DNA of 64,000 nt from Apis mellifera (Eukaryota; Arthropoda; Insecta; Hymenoptera; Apidae): the NCBI RefSeq assembly GCF_003254395.2, contig NC_037646.1, positions 9,206,381 through 9,270,380 of the forward strand, in the 5' to 3' direction. The notes under the pieces are model-generated. The model ran no database searches. It saw only the letters and a program-made list of their open reading frames with translations, and was not told where the DNA came from. Below, piece by piece: positions 27,679 through 40,090 of the stretch (position 1 is the stretch's first letter; each line of letters begins with the position of its first letter). The translations under genes and the position numbers were made by a program.

Positions 27679-30609
27679 GGTCGAGCACGAGGCTCAAAAA
27701 CAAAGCGAAAAGGAACAACCACCGCGGCTCGACTTAATTAGATGCTTGGTACAGAACGCCGGGTGATTTTTCTTGGTTTAAATTAAACGCGCGCCCGCCA
27801 AATACATCCCCGCATTTCCGTCCCATTACGAGCCATTTTAATTAATGTTTCGACAATCTGACCCGTTCGGCTACTTTCCATTCCCCGTCCCGTTTCTGTT
27901 ATCCTTCCGTTGCCACGAGGCACGAAGCGATAGAAGCTGCCATCAGAGATATCCTCTCTTTTCTTTAAGGGAGGGGGGATGTCATTGTTGAAGATTAATC
28001 GAGTTCTTAAAAAGATTCTCATGTGTTAGAGTCAAAGAGTTAAAGTTAAAGTATTCCATGGAAGAAATTTTGCATCAATCACGCAAATATATTGGACACG
28101 AATAGTTGATATTCTATTGTCTTATGACACGATTTCTCGATTGGTATTCCAGTTACAAATTAATGTAATCGAACGTAAATTCGGATGAAAGTAAAGAAAA
28201 AGTGCGTTTCTTCTCAAACACACAAAAATCTACTTCGATTTATTAGATATTAATAAAAAAAATTCTGATTGATAAGACGAAATGATCGAATATTCGCGTA
28301 TGTTAATTTAAAAGGGATTGGAGACGTTCATTGTTTCGGTTAGCAGTACAACAATCGCGTAAAAAACTAAATATCCCGTCAGAACAGCGTGCAAATACTC
28401 GAATAATAAATTACGCCAAGGAATGAAGACGTAGGAAGAAACAAAGGATCGAGATAAAACCGTAACGATACGCTAGACACTTTCCGTTCTAATTTCGAGA
28501 AGATGAGAACTCGTTTATGTTATATATATCACTGCTCGAGAAATTTAATCGTTGCAACACATAGCCAACTATATCATCATCGAATCCTTGGAAATAGAGA
28601 AATTCTTCCAACGATGAAACGAGATAAAAGCGACTCGAGTTCGTCGTAAAAGGTTGCTCTCTCCCCTCCTCTACTTATTGTCCCTTAACGCCCCAACTGG
28701 GATTATCGCGAGAAGTTAATCCCGTCCTCGTCGTCGACGAAGCGTTGATCCCGTTTCCGGCGCGGAATATCGGTTCGCGGTTCGAGGAAAAGCGAGGCGA
28801 CGCAGTTGGACGCATCTGTTGCAGAAACTACGGCATCCAGTGACCATAACCGCACGAAGCAACGAGCCACGGTGAAACCGTTTCCTTCCATTCCAGCTGG
28901 AGACACCGATTTCAGCTTGGCCCCTGGCATTTTTTCGCGAGCACACGTTGCAACCAACCCCGAGTGGCGACGATCCCATTTCGAGCGCGTTTCCCCCTCA
29001 TCGTGGGGGGAGGGAGATGTGCGGACAACCGAGATCCTTGGGATAGGGTGGAAATAACAACCGAAGTGGAAATAAGGAAAAGCGTGTTCCACGTAAACGA
29101 TGCGGAGACAATTTTTTCGGAATCGAAAGTTTCTTTCGACGCATAGATTGGTTGGAAAAATTATATTTCGATACACCATTTTCGGTAGAAGTGGGTATAT
29201 TAAATAGATAATACGTACATTTCCGATTAAACTGTGTTGATATACTGTTAATATTGTCTGTGTGGAGCAATCGATTCATCACTTAATATACATATATATA
29301 TATACGTACATATATCTGATCCATCTATCGTGGAATCGCAGGATATGGATTAATTATCTATTACGGCCATTGAAGTTGCCACCAATTGTGATTAAACTTT
29401 GATCCAAGTTATATCGATGAACATAATAGAAACTCAAGTTTACGATATATTCTCTTTATTATTATTCTGTTTACTTTTCATTCGTTTCATTGATGGAACA
29501 AATTGGGAAAAATTTGCCAGAGCTGATTATCGCGTCGGAAATACCAGCGTAGAGCGGCCCGTTTCTCTCGGTTCGTTTCCCCTTGGCGCGGGATACTCGG
29601 GCCGAGGTTTACCTTCTTATGAGAAGAAACGGGGCCGCATAATTTTCCATTAGCCGGAACATTCGCGAAAATCAACACCGGCGAAATGAATTTAAGAACG
29701 GGGAGTCCGTTGCGGTCCATCGGGGGATAAAACCCGTTGCTCGACCTTAAATTAAGACACCTCAAATATTAACCTCCCCTCCTCGAATCCTTCCTCTCCA
29801 ATCTTTTTTTTTCTTTTTTTTTTTACGACAAACCGTCTTACACCCACCCCGTGGACGCTCATTCTCCATTTTCAACGCGGTCCACAAAACGGATTCAACG
29901 GCCGAGGAATATTCTCCGCAATTTTTTCCAATTCCCGGGATCGAGGCGACAATTTAATTCGAGGGGGCAAATTTCAAGAAGAGTGGTGGCCGCCCTTCTC
30001 CAACGCGGGTCCCGTGACGGCAATCGAGACGACATTACTTAGTCGCGGAAACGAGAATGGCAGGCCTCCCCTCCCACCCTATGGACGCCAGATTTTCCAC
30101 GGGTAGACGCCTTCTACCCCTCCACCCTCCCCTCGTAACGTGCCGACAAATCCAATTCGCGGAACAATAACGACGAACTTTCGAGCCGTCGTCGGGAGGT
30201 GTCCGGCCACCACCTAGTTCTCCCCCTTTCCGGGAACTACTGCTCGAAATGGATACGCCAGGGTTATTGCTCAACCGAGAATATTATCTTTCCTCCACAT
30301 TCTTACGTTCTCTCCGCCTCGTCCCCCTTTCCTTACAATCTCTCGTTCGTTGCACCTCATCTATTTCCTCGTTCGGTGAAACTCTGTCTTTCACGGAGGG
30401 AGAAAGAGAGAGAGAAAGAGAGAGTGAAACGAAAAGGGATGCATATCGGATCCCGAGGATCGGATTTCTTTTTTTTTTTTTTTTTTGCTTCGAAAACTCG
30501 CATTTTCCAAGAATCGATCGAGATTGGGTGAAAGTAATGTCGGTTGGTGGAATGGATATTTGTCGGGATTTTTTATGCCGTTCCTCTTATGCGATATTTT
30601 TTTTATTTT

Positions 30610-30630
30610 TTTATTATTATTATTATTATT
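30610..30630. repeat. (TTA)n microsatellite
   Basis: Seven copies of TTA, preceded by a T-rich run. An 18-base T run lies nearby at 30469-30486. Confidence 0.92.
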
Positions 30631-33226
30631 CTTTTTTTTCGGCGGATATTTTATATTGGTTTCCACGTGTCGACGATGGCGAAAATTGAAATTCCGCAGT
30701 GACGAGAAACTCGGCCGTCCGTCAGAACGGTTCTATTTATTCGGCTGGCCGTGAAAAATGTCCAGCTGGCCCTTCCACGCGTTTAATCCGACCCGGCCCA
30801 ATTAAACTGTCGGCCGAAATTAATCTGCCACTTGTTTGCTATCCTGTCATCGTCTCTTCTTCTGTGACGCTTGACGTACGCTATTCTCGATGTTTTGTTG
30901 TTGTTGTACGCCCTCCCTTCGCTCCCCCTCCTCCTCCTCCTCCCGTTCCATCGTGTAAAAAATGGCTTCGAAAGATTTCAACGCGTACCTGTTGACGTGT
31001 ATCTCGCGATGATGGTTCAAGATAAAAAAGAAAAAAAACGAAACAAATAAAAAAAAAACGATTGGATAGATGCGTGGATAACGGTATTATCCAATGTGTT
31101 CGATGGGTGGTGATGGTGGTTAGGCTCGCATGATAAACGGTGTCGAAGGCTTTTGATTAGCAAAACTGGGTCGATATCAATCATCGTTACTCCATTGACG
31201 TTTACCTGCAATGTTCTTGGATTTCGAGGCTCGTAGGTACTTGGAAGTTTGGGCGTCGTTCATTTATCGGATTGCACGCTAATTGAGTTCGACCAAGTTA
31301 TTACAACGGTGTCGCTGCGAATGCGTGCGAATATACGTGTGACCGTTATCCGTGGAATAATTTAAAATTAATTGCACCCTTTCCAAATCCTCGTTTATAT
31401 ATTTTCCCTTCGTTAATCACTTACCTCGAACGTGAGTCACGTAATTTTGCCAAGTGGCAATCATAGTGGTATCTTCACGATTAGATATTCTTCACGAATA
31501 TTCGTTAATTTCTTAATTTTCAAAATTCCTCGATGATTCGGATAATTAAAGAATTGATGCGTCGATCGATTCACTGTTTCGTTACGTAAAAATCCCGTGG
31601 AACGATACGATACGCTCGCTATTTTTCGCCAATTATTGCGATAATTCGGCAACGTAACTAAAAACTTGGATAAGGATAAAGGATTGTCCGAAAAAGATTG
31701 CGCCAATTAACGATAACGAGATAAATGAATGACAGGACGCGTTCGTTACATCCCCGAATAAAGTTTCGCGCTGACGCGAAATTTTACACCGATCCTCTGC
31801 ATGCTGATAAGTCGCTCATCAGCCGAAGAACGGCTGTCAGACGCTTTCGCGCGAACGAGGGGTCAATTATTTTGCAAGAGCGGGCTGATTAGGAAAAAAA
31901 GGAGAGGTTCATCGACCGCCCATCAAGTATACGGGCCACGTGCCGTCATTTATTCTCACGTTTGATCGTTGATCGATCGACTGGATGCACGTCGATGCGA
32001 GGGGAAAATTCTTTTTTCCCCGTATAATTAAATAAAAATTCTTCTTCTATCTTCGTCGAATCAAAAGTTTGACGCATTCAAACGAGCGAGCCACGCAATT
32101 TGCAATTGAATTTGTCTTTCGATCTTCGAGTCTTTAATGTCGTGGAAAAATTACGAAAAAGAATTTTAAATTTATCTGAAACTGTAATAAGAGGAATTGG
32201 ATCAAAGCATCGATTATCTCGCGATTAAAGAACGAACAATTTCTCTTGATTGGAAAAATCGAAGATCCTGTGCAACCAATTACCTCATCTTTCCATCCCA
32301 AAGAAAATTGTTTAATTAGTGGCATTGTCTAGGTAATAGGGGCGGATTTGTAAGTCTAAACATTGCTTCTCCGCTCGAGGCTCGCTCTGGTCGGTTGTCA
32401 AAGGGTTGGCAAATTGCGTTTCCAAGCTCGTGTAAACTTGCATGGGCCTATCGTGCTCATCGAACGCGAAAAGTCTGCCTACGAACGCGAAATTTTGGCA
32501 AATGCGATTAGAAATTTAGGAAATTTTGCAGGATATCGATCAATCTTGCGCGAATTAATCTAGCCGAAGATCGATCGATTTGTCCAGGGAAAAGAGCCGT
32601 TTCAATTTTCGTTTAAGATAATTCCGGTTTAAATTTTATATTACGTGGGTGTTTTGATATCCTCGATATCGACGTGTTCGTTAACGTGCCCTTTAATTTC
32701 TAGTTTATGGTCTTTAATCTTTACTCTTTTCCCTTTGTACTTTCCAACCTTTGTACCTTCCCCCTTTTTTACAGTTGAACTTGTTTTATCCGTTTTATAG
32801 TTGTTTGCATAGTTGGGTAACTGTTTTTTCTCCAGAGTTTCCTCTAGTTTTCAGTTTTTCCTACTTTTACCATTTTTTTTTCTTTTACGCTCTTTTGTCA
32901 AGTTACCTTTTTTTCCTTTTTACATATATTACATTATTCTCCCGTATTTTTGAGAATTTTTTTTTTCTTTATTCATTTACAAGTTTCTTTTATACTCCTT
33001 TCTTTTATCTTTCTAATATCTCAAAGAAAAATATTAGGGTTTTTCTTCTTTTCCTTTAAACTTCCCTATCCTCTGAGATTTTCTCCCCCTCCCCCCTTCA
33101 TTTCAAAGTTTCTCTGTATTTTTCCATAAAAATAGGAAGGATAGTTCCCTTCCGGGTGAACGAACAATTTGTCAATGCGTCTATCAAGGAAGATTTCACG
33201 CAATCTGGTTGAATTCAAGAAGAGAA

Positions 33227-33246
33227 AGAGAGAGAGAGAGAGAGAG
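33227..33246. repeat. (AG)10 microsatellite
   Basis: A pure AG run of 20 bases ending at GAGAGCTCTC, a short palindrome. Confidence 0.93.
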
Positions 33247-35301
33247 CTCTCTTACAAAAGTTTTCCAATTAAATTTTCAGCGTGGCACAGAGCAACGTGC
33301 ACCCCCTCCTCCCCATTTGCGAAAAACCGAAGATAATATCGATCCGTTTCCGAATCGCGGATGAAACTCGGACATCGCGGATGATAGATGATCATTCGCC
33401 AATTTTTCTCCGCTTATTAGAATACTTCCGTGAATCGGCCAATATCGAATTTTATCTTTTACAAGGTCCCCTCCATTAACACGCCACGGAATTTTCACGT
33501 TCTTTGAATACAGGTTATTCGGCGATGCGCCGCGAATATTGCTCGTCCGAAATGGCTCTGATTGATTCAAGGGTGAAATTGAAAATCGATTTATCGTTTA
33601 AGGGTTAATTTACGGCAGCACATGCTTGTATGGGAACGACCCATAGCCGGCGTCGAGCCATTTATCGACTCGTACTACTCGCACACTTGACCAACACGGT
33701 ACACGGATATTATTTCTACCATTAAATAATTATCTCCTAATTATTAATTCACGATACGCGATTCACGCTTGTCCAAATTTTCTTTTTTCTCTTCTTCTGG
33801 AATTTTTCATCCCCGTTCGATTCAAAAAAGACAAAAAAAAAGAAAATAATTTGGAGAATTAATCATCACGAATTAATCATCTCTAACGAAGTGATTCTCT
33901 GACTCATCGTCGCACGCTCGAAGAATCAAATCCTGTTTATCCGAATCTGAATCCGTGATCAGCAGAGCGGAAGAAGCGGCGGGCGCGAAAAAGAAAACGA
34001 ATAGAATGGAAGGATTCCATTCAGGATTCGATTGTTACGCGATGCAGAGAATATCGATTCGGTGTCGGCTGTTCGGACGATTTTTCGGACGGCGGAAAGA
34101 AAGCGGAGAAAACTCTATTCCATGGGGGGTATGACGTGATCGACGTAGACGGCTCGAGGGTGGGGGGCGGGGCGGCATTGTTCGGATTCGTCGTTACGCG
34201 GCGTAGTTTCGAAACTCGACTCTTTCGACGCGTCGACACTCACACGTTCGCAATCTCGCCACAGAACACGGGATAAGAAGTCGACGGTAGCTGAGATTTT
34301 CCGACACCGAGTGTTGGGAAAAGTCCAAAAGAATGCAATACGAATGCGATCCTCCTCTCGATGAAACTATATTCTTTTTTTAGATCGATAAACGGACCAA
34401 TTTTTGATTCGTTTCAATGTGATGACTTTATATCAAAGAAGTATACCTTTTGCAGTGAATATGCACTTTGTGGTTTGGTAAACGCGATACAAGAGACACG
34501 AATATTTTGAGATAAATTTTAAAGGTTAGAGAAATGATAAGAAATAAGATTTTTTTTTATGTGCTGCAATCTGGATTTTATTTTGTTTTTCGCAATATTT
34601 ACCTTGCAATTTGTTCGCAAGTATAGTTTGTTAAAATTTCTCAACAGTGGGCGTTGATGGAAACAGCTAAACCGAGCGAAATAGCGACGCGAAATTGACA
34701 GTGTGACAAACAGCCACGCCGAGAAGGTGAGGATCTTTCGTTGTGGCGATATATTTTTTTTTTAAATCGATCTGTTGGCGCGTTGAAAAATAGTGGTTGC
34801 GATTTTCCCACAACGCGAAGAAGACTAGACTATACGCAATTTGTGGCCATATTTCGTGTACGAAATAAGACGAAATTGGTTATCTGGCATTTATCGGGAT
34901 AAAAGATAGCTTTTTTCAGGCTTTCCCAAAAATCTCGAAGTATTCGTTCAATCACTGAACGGAACTGTGAAAAAAAGTCGACCATTTCGATAATAAATTA
35001 ATTAATTAATTATAGCCTCGAATGAAGCTTAGCTTTATTTTAAGCATCGTGGAATTACGATAGCTGTATAGTCGATGTCGATGTCACAGTGGAATAAACA
35101 TGTACGTAGACGGACAATGATGGATGGCTCCCCCGGTGAAAGCATCCAGGATAGAGACGGTCAAACGTCGTCCGATGACTGGAAAAAAATATTTATCCTA
35201 TGATCGAGTATCCTATGACGAGGATAAAAAAAAACTAGGAGAATGATGGAAGCATTTGAGTATTCACGGTGCTTCTTTTTTTTTATAATTCCCGATAAAA
35301 A

Positions 35302-35329
35302 GCTCTACTCCTGCTAGGCCGAGTAGAGC
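35302..35329. repeat. Perfect 9-bp inverted repeat with 10-base loop
   Basis: GCTCTACTC and GAGTAGAGC are exact reverse complements separated by CTGCTAGGCC. There is no T-run terminator or known RNA family match. AGTAGAGCA also occurs about 145 bases downstream, near 35470. Confidence 0.8.
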
Positions 35330-35701
35330 ATAACAAGAACGGATTATTCGTTAACAAAAGACGATAATATCCAAGGAGAAAATTCGTCGTACGATGAAAT
35401 GTGGTGGAAGGGCAAGTAGTGTTGGCAAGACGAGTAGTGGAAGGCAAGGAAGCACACAATGACTAGAGAAGTAGAGCAGGGTAATTATGGTACGGACAAG
35501 TGGCAAAGACCAGTCATTTAGTTTAGACAAGCGTTATACTCGTCGTGCAACGTATCCTCTCCAGCGCCGAGGATTTTGTCAATTTTACGAGTTGCGCGCA
35601 CTTACTACGCGGAAGCCCACTCTTCCGTCAGAGGTGTATTCAGAAATATTCCGAAGACAGGAGAGAGGTCGAAATTACCTTGAAAATCCGATGTAGCTCG
35701 G

Positions 35702-35709
35702 TATATATA
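35702..35709 (+). promoter_or_regulatory. Possible TATA box
   Basis: TATATATA is followed by a GC-rich stretch at about 35741-35770 (AGCTCGGGGCGGATCGGTCG). The spacing would suit a start site near 35735, but no good insect initiator (TCAGT) is there. It lies on the same strand as, and 4.4 kb upstream of, the neuroligin start codon. Runs of TA are common in this window, so this is weak. Confidence 0.1.
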
Positions 35710-37495
35710 CATCGAAGCTAAGCAGCTACGTTAGCAATACAGCTCGGGGCGGATCGGTCGGACTTGGCCTTATTCGACTATCGTCCGGACAACGTTGCCT
35801 CTTCCTAGAAACAATTATTACTACTTGGTAAACTCAAATAGTCTAGCGGCCACAGGTATTAGTTAGTAAGCTCTATTAACCATACACACATATATATATA
35901 CATATAATGCGCAGCTGTGCAGTCATGTGCATGCCAGAGCAGAGCAGAGAGGAAACGCAACTCGCGTGACAACGTAGCACGTAGCGTCTCGTGATGCGTT
36001 TCGACGCTTGGCATGCGAACGAGTGGACTACAATGCGGTTGGATTATCCTTGCGCTTGGAATAATCAACCGTCTAATGGAGTGTGGCGCGGTTAATGAGC
36101 TACCTACCTGCTCGTGCTGCTATCTATGTGGTCGTTCTCCACCACGCGCGATCACTTCCCTTTCCTCCTCCCCTCTTCTTCATCACCTTTTAAAAATACC
36201 CAGATTGGTTTCATCTCGTTCGACGATGCAAAACGTGTTTTAATTTTCTTCGAAAAAAAAAAATCCAAGTATCTTTCGAATTCTTAATAAACGTCAAGAC
36301 TTTCGATAACAGACAAGACTGTAATATCGCCGTGTTCGATTCGAGGTTTCATCTCCTCGTGTATCTCTGTGCGCAGGCAGAGAGGCGTACAATTACGGTT
36401 GCAAGAGCGGCCTCCGCCATTTGCCCTCGGCGACCCCCGATAATATCCGCGTCTCGGAGCCACTTATTGGGTAGTTGTCTAATCGACTGTGGATCCAGGT
36501 ATAGGTATATAGCAGCGGTGGTGCCACCTCCACCCCCTCGATTAGTCTGTTTAACGGCGTTAATTGAACGCGAAACTGCGCCCCGTTGTCGAGCAACGCG
36601 TTGTTCTTCCATTCTTCCCACCCTCAGCCCTCGCGGCGTGGAAAACGAAGGCGAAAACGTGGGAACAGAGGGTGATGGAAACAATGGAAGGAGGTCGGGG
36701 TCCGTTCGGGGCTCGAGTCGATCCGAGTTTTACCTTGGTCCGCCTAGCGGTGAAGGTTATGCCGAAATTGAGCCGAGCCGATTCAATCGCAAGAATGGCA
36801 ATTCGGGGGAATATTAAACCGGGCTAATTGGAACGATCGAGTGACCCAGTTTCGTCGAAAAAAGGAATGCTTTGACGTGTGCGTGAGAGAGAGAGAGAAA
36901 GGTAAATTTTCACACGAAAGGAGGACAAAGAGAACGAGTAATTAGAGATTGTTTCGATCAAACTCTTTTCACATCGATTTTTGGTCAATTTGAAGATTGT
37001 ATCGGATAGTTTCTTCGAGCTCGAGCCTACATCTTGGACATTTTGCATCGAGGTCGAAATAAAGTTGTTTAGACGGAATCTCCGATCCCCTTTCTCGGAA
37101 GGTTTCCTATCTAAGATTTCGCTTTTACGAAAAACTCGACCGTATAACTTTATGTATTCGCCTTTTCTAACTATCCAACCAGTCCCAGCGTTTGCTTATC
37201 GATTTTGAAGAGGACCGTGCGATCTCGAAACGGGGAGGAGAGAACGTATTCGCCTCTATCTCCTCTGAGAAAGCTCGAGCCGCTTTTATACCGAGTGTAT
37301 TCTATACACTCGTACCGTGCATTGCTTTTCGTTTCGACGATGGTGCCGCTTTCCCTTCGCTTTGATGGTGTCTACGCGAGACGAAAAAAGGAACGATTAT
37401 CTATTTTTTTTAATTTCTGACGAGAAAATTTCTCGCGATTTCTCTTCAAATTTCTCCGTCCCTCGTTAATAATTATTTTCCTTTCTCTGTTTCAG

Positions 37496-37915
37496 AAATT
37501 GCCGAGTGCGACGAGAGAAATATTCGCGCCTTCGTCTTCTTCGACGTTTTTGATATCGAAAAATAGGGGAGGAGGGGGGGGGGAGGGGGGAAAGATCAAA
37601 GAAATCGCTCAAATTTCGAAGAATCGTGGGGCGAGGGAACGTCGTGGTGTGATAAAAAAAGGAAAAGAAAAAAAAGCGTATAAATGAAATTCCACGTCGC
37701 GACGTACCGTTGTTTCCGCGATCCTCATCCGCCTCGAGCGGAGTTGCACGCGTAGAAATCGAGATGGGGTTGAAGAATTAAAAGTATCGGTCGGTACGCG
37801 TCTCGCACTTTCAACTCCTTCAAAATGTCCAACGAAGAGTCGCGCGCTTGAGTGCGTAGTGTTGCTGCTGTCCCCCCATCCGGAGGTTAATTAAAGTCGA
37901 TGATCGAGTCTGATG
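37496..37915 (+). other. Candidate upstream (5' UTR) exon
   Basis: A strong pyrimidine tract and acceptor (TTTTCCTTTCTCTGTTTCAG) ends at 37495, and a strong donor (GATG followed by GTAAGAGT) begins at 37916. The 420 bases between are CpG-rich, contain stops in all frames I followed and include a G-rich run. An ATG at 37900 opens a frame of five codons plus one base before the donor. If it is an exon of the neuroligin transcript it would be mostly untranslated. Splice-site strength is the only evidence, and such pairs also occur by chance. Confidence 0.15.
37567..37590 (+). repeat. G-rich run (possible G-quadruplex)
   Basis: Twenty-four bases of almost pure G with two single-A interruptions. 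It is compatible with G-quadruplex formation. It lies inside the low-confidence upstream exon candidate. Confidence 0.8.
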
Positions 37916-39884
37916 GTAAGAGTCCCTCGTTAGCGGGAAACTGGGCAAATTTTTCCTTGTCTTCTCTTCCCGATGCCTTTTCTAGCGAAACAACTCGAAA
38001 CAACTCCGATCCCCAATTAACTATTCAATCATTTAACCGAGCCTTCCGTTCCTGTAACCGCACGAGTGACAATATTAACCGTGCCGGGTGTATCGAGTCG
38101 AGTGATCAAGAATTTGCTTTCAAACGCTCTTTCAAATTCGATCCACCGCGAGAAAAACCTATGAAAATAGAAGTTACATCGAGTTGATAAGCGTTGACCT
38201 TCTTACTACTACCTTCTTACTTCTCGTACTGAACTATATATATGGAAACGATGATGAAATTCGATGATGCCATTTCCTAGATCCCCCATCGGCTCGTTCC
38301 CGGGAACTGGCCGATATCTCGCGGCGTGATCGCGAAAATCTTCCAGATAGACTCCTCTTAGGAGAAGAATTCGGGCGTGACCGATAAGGGTGGGAAGCCG
38401 TTTCCCTGGAACGCCTTATCTCCTTCTTCCTGCCGTTCACTGCGGGCCCGCGGATGACGAAGAGCGCGTGATCCAGTTAGACGACCAGCTAACCCTCCCC
38501 CATCCTCCTCGTCTTCCTCCTTTCCAGAGACTGATAAGTAGCGATTTCCATAATGGTTCCATGTACGAGTACGTTCGGTCTATCCTCGCCCCGGGCTACT
38601 TTCCATTAACTTATCGCCCTCTCTTAGACTCGCTGCCCGATCGATATCGGATTGATTTCCGCTCGATTTCCACCCTTGTTTAATATTCATCGGGAACGAA
38701 CAGGAATCGAGAACGATGGACGTTTAGAATTAGAAAAGTACGCGGAAAATATCCGCGGGAAGGGAATCGAAATTGTTTCTTTCGCGAAATATTTCTTTCT
38801 CTCCCTGTTATCTCGGTGAAATAGTAGCGGGATGGGAAATTGGGACAGCATTACGCGAGCGGGGCAAGAAACAGGATTTAGAAGGGCGAGAAGAAAGATT
38901 TCCTTCTTTCGTAATTTTTGTTTCCTTTCGTTTTCCTTCTCTTTTTCCTTCTCCCTTTTTCTGGCTGCCACGCTTCTTTCACTCTCCTCCGCCAATCCAT
39001 CCCCCGAATCGTTACAGAGTTTCGAGCAAAAGCCATCGATGATTACTTTCACGTCCCTTATCCGACTTCAATTTCGATCTGGCTGTGTTTCCAGTTCAGA
39101 TATACTCGCCATTTCCATAAAGAATATCCCTCGATTGAACACGCACCAATCACCGTCCCACTTTGTCCCGCAAGAGTCAAAGAGCAATAAAAATTTCCTG
39201 CCCGGGATGAGAATTTAAAACCGAATAGAAACCGAAATTCGAGATGGATAGAAGCTTGCCACCATCGAATTAGCTTTTCTCCCCTCCCCCCGGAATCTGG
39301 CTGGCAAGATGAGTTTTGTAATTGGAACCACTTTCGAAATCCGACGGCGGCTACTTTGGGATAAAGTAACCCGCGTATTTCGCGATATCGATCGTTTGAT
39401 TAAATTATCGGTGTACCTTTTCACCGAGTTATTTATCTCGAATACGAATTTCGATATTCAAGCTCCAATCATGGATGAACCAATAATTTTACAATATTGC
39501 ATAACATTTCTCAATTATCGTATCCTACTATACGATTCTTCGCTTTCGAATTGGAAAGAATATGGCGGGAGAAAATGGCATCGATAAGGGATTCTCTTTA
39601 GCGAAACGCAAAATTCCTCGAATTCCTCGCACGAAGAGAGACGATCTCCGATCCTTCCCCTTCTCCTTTCAATCATCGCGCGCGAATTCTTTCCCAAAGC
39701 CGAGGAAGAAATCGTAGCGGATCAAAATTCCTTTGTCCTCGAAACCTCGAAGCAGCACGACCTGTCTCTCCTCTCTGATCCAACCGCCGCCAATTATCGC
39801 GCGCGTACGATTGACGCGATTCCTCGGGGAGTCGTGGAGGGATCCGGGATTGATGTCTGAAACCGGTTCCTACTGGAATTTCAG
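37916..39884. other. Non-coding flank immediately upstream of the neuroligin leader
   Basis: It contains the palindrome at 38288 and otherwise no recognisable element. It is either 5' intron or proximal promoter, depending on where transcription starts. Confidence 0.5.
38288..38315. repeat. 28-bp near-perfect palindrome
   Basis: ATCGGC and GCCGAT flank a perfect 12-bp palindrome, GTTCCCGGGAAC. Only the two-base spacers on each side (TC and TG) fail to pair fully. It lies 1.8 kb upstream of the neuroligin start codon. It could be a dyad-symmetric protein-binding site or a hairpin in RNA. Confidence 0.85.
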
Positions 39885-40090
39885 GGAAAACCGCAGGCAT
39901 ACGCGGAGGTGGCGCGCAGTTAGCGCTCGAACAGGCCTAAATGAAGAACGATCGTCACGGGGACAGGTGATCGATAGCGATTGCGAGGAGCTGTGCGCGC
40001 GCGCGCGCGTGTGTGTGTGTGTCTGTGTGTGCGCGCGCGCGTGGGTGATCGTGGCGGTGGCGCGCGGGGCCAGGGGCGGAGAGGAGCAAG
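39885..40090 (+). other. Nlg: Probable 5' untranslated leader of neuroligin (left limit uncertain)
   Basis: The 206 bases before the start codon are GC-rich and contain an in-frame stop at 40046-40048 with no later in-frame ATG, so they do not extend the protein. A possible acceptor (GGAATTTCAG) ends at 39884, but its pyrimidine tract is weak. Whether the leader begins there, at a transcription start nearby or further upstream cannot be read from sequence alone. An alternating CG/TG tract sits inside it. Confidence 0.35.
39992..40043. repeat. Compound (CG)n(TG)n(CG)n tract in the neuroligin leader
   Basis: Strict purine-pyrimidine alternation runs from 39992 to 40022, is broken by one base at 40023, and resumes from 40024 to 40043. 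CG blocks flank a central TG block. Such sequence favours left-handed Z-DNA under negative supercoiling. It ends 47 bases before the neuroligin ATG. Confidence 0.9.

Larger units (their letters stand above)
24021..37495. other. Non-coding region upstream of neuroligin
   Basis: No coding exon is supported. GC- and CpG-rich patches at about 27.3-27.5, 28.7-29.0, 29.9-30.3 and 36.4-36.8 kb produce long but featureless open frames. These patches are the likeliest places for promoters or conserved regulatory elements, but no specific site can be named. Confidence 0.55.

Noticed and set aside
28703..29179. 158-codon ATG open frame on the - strand
   Set aside because: There is no recognisable domain. 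Overlapping frames on the + strand are also open. No splice or expression evidence can be seen.
36332..36817. 161-codon open frame in a CpG-rich patch
   Set aside because: It has a GTG start, no conserved motif and open frames on the other strand. The patch looks like a GC-rich non-coding region.
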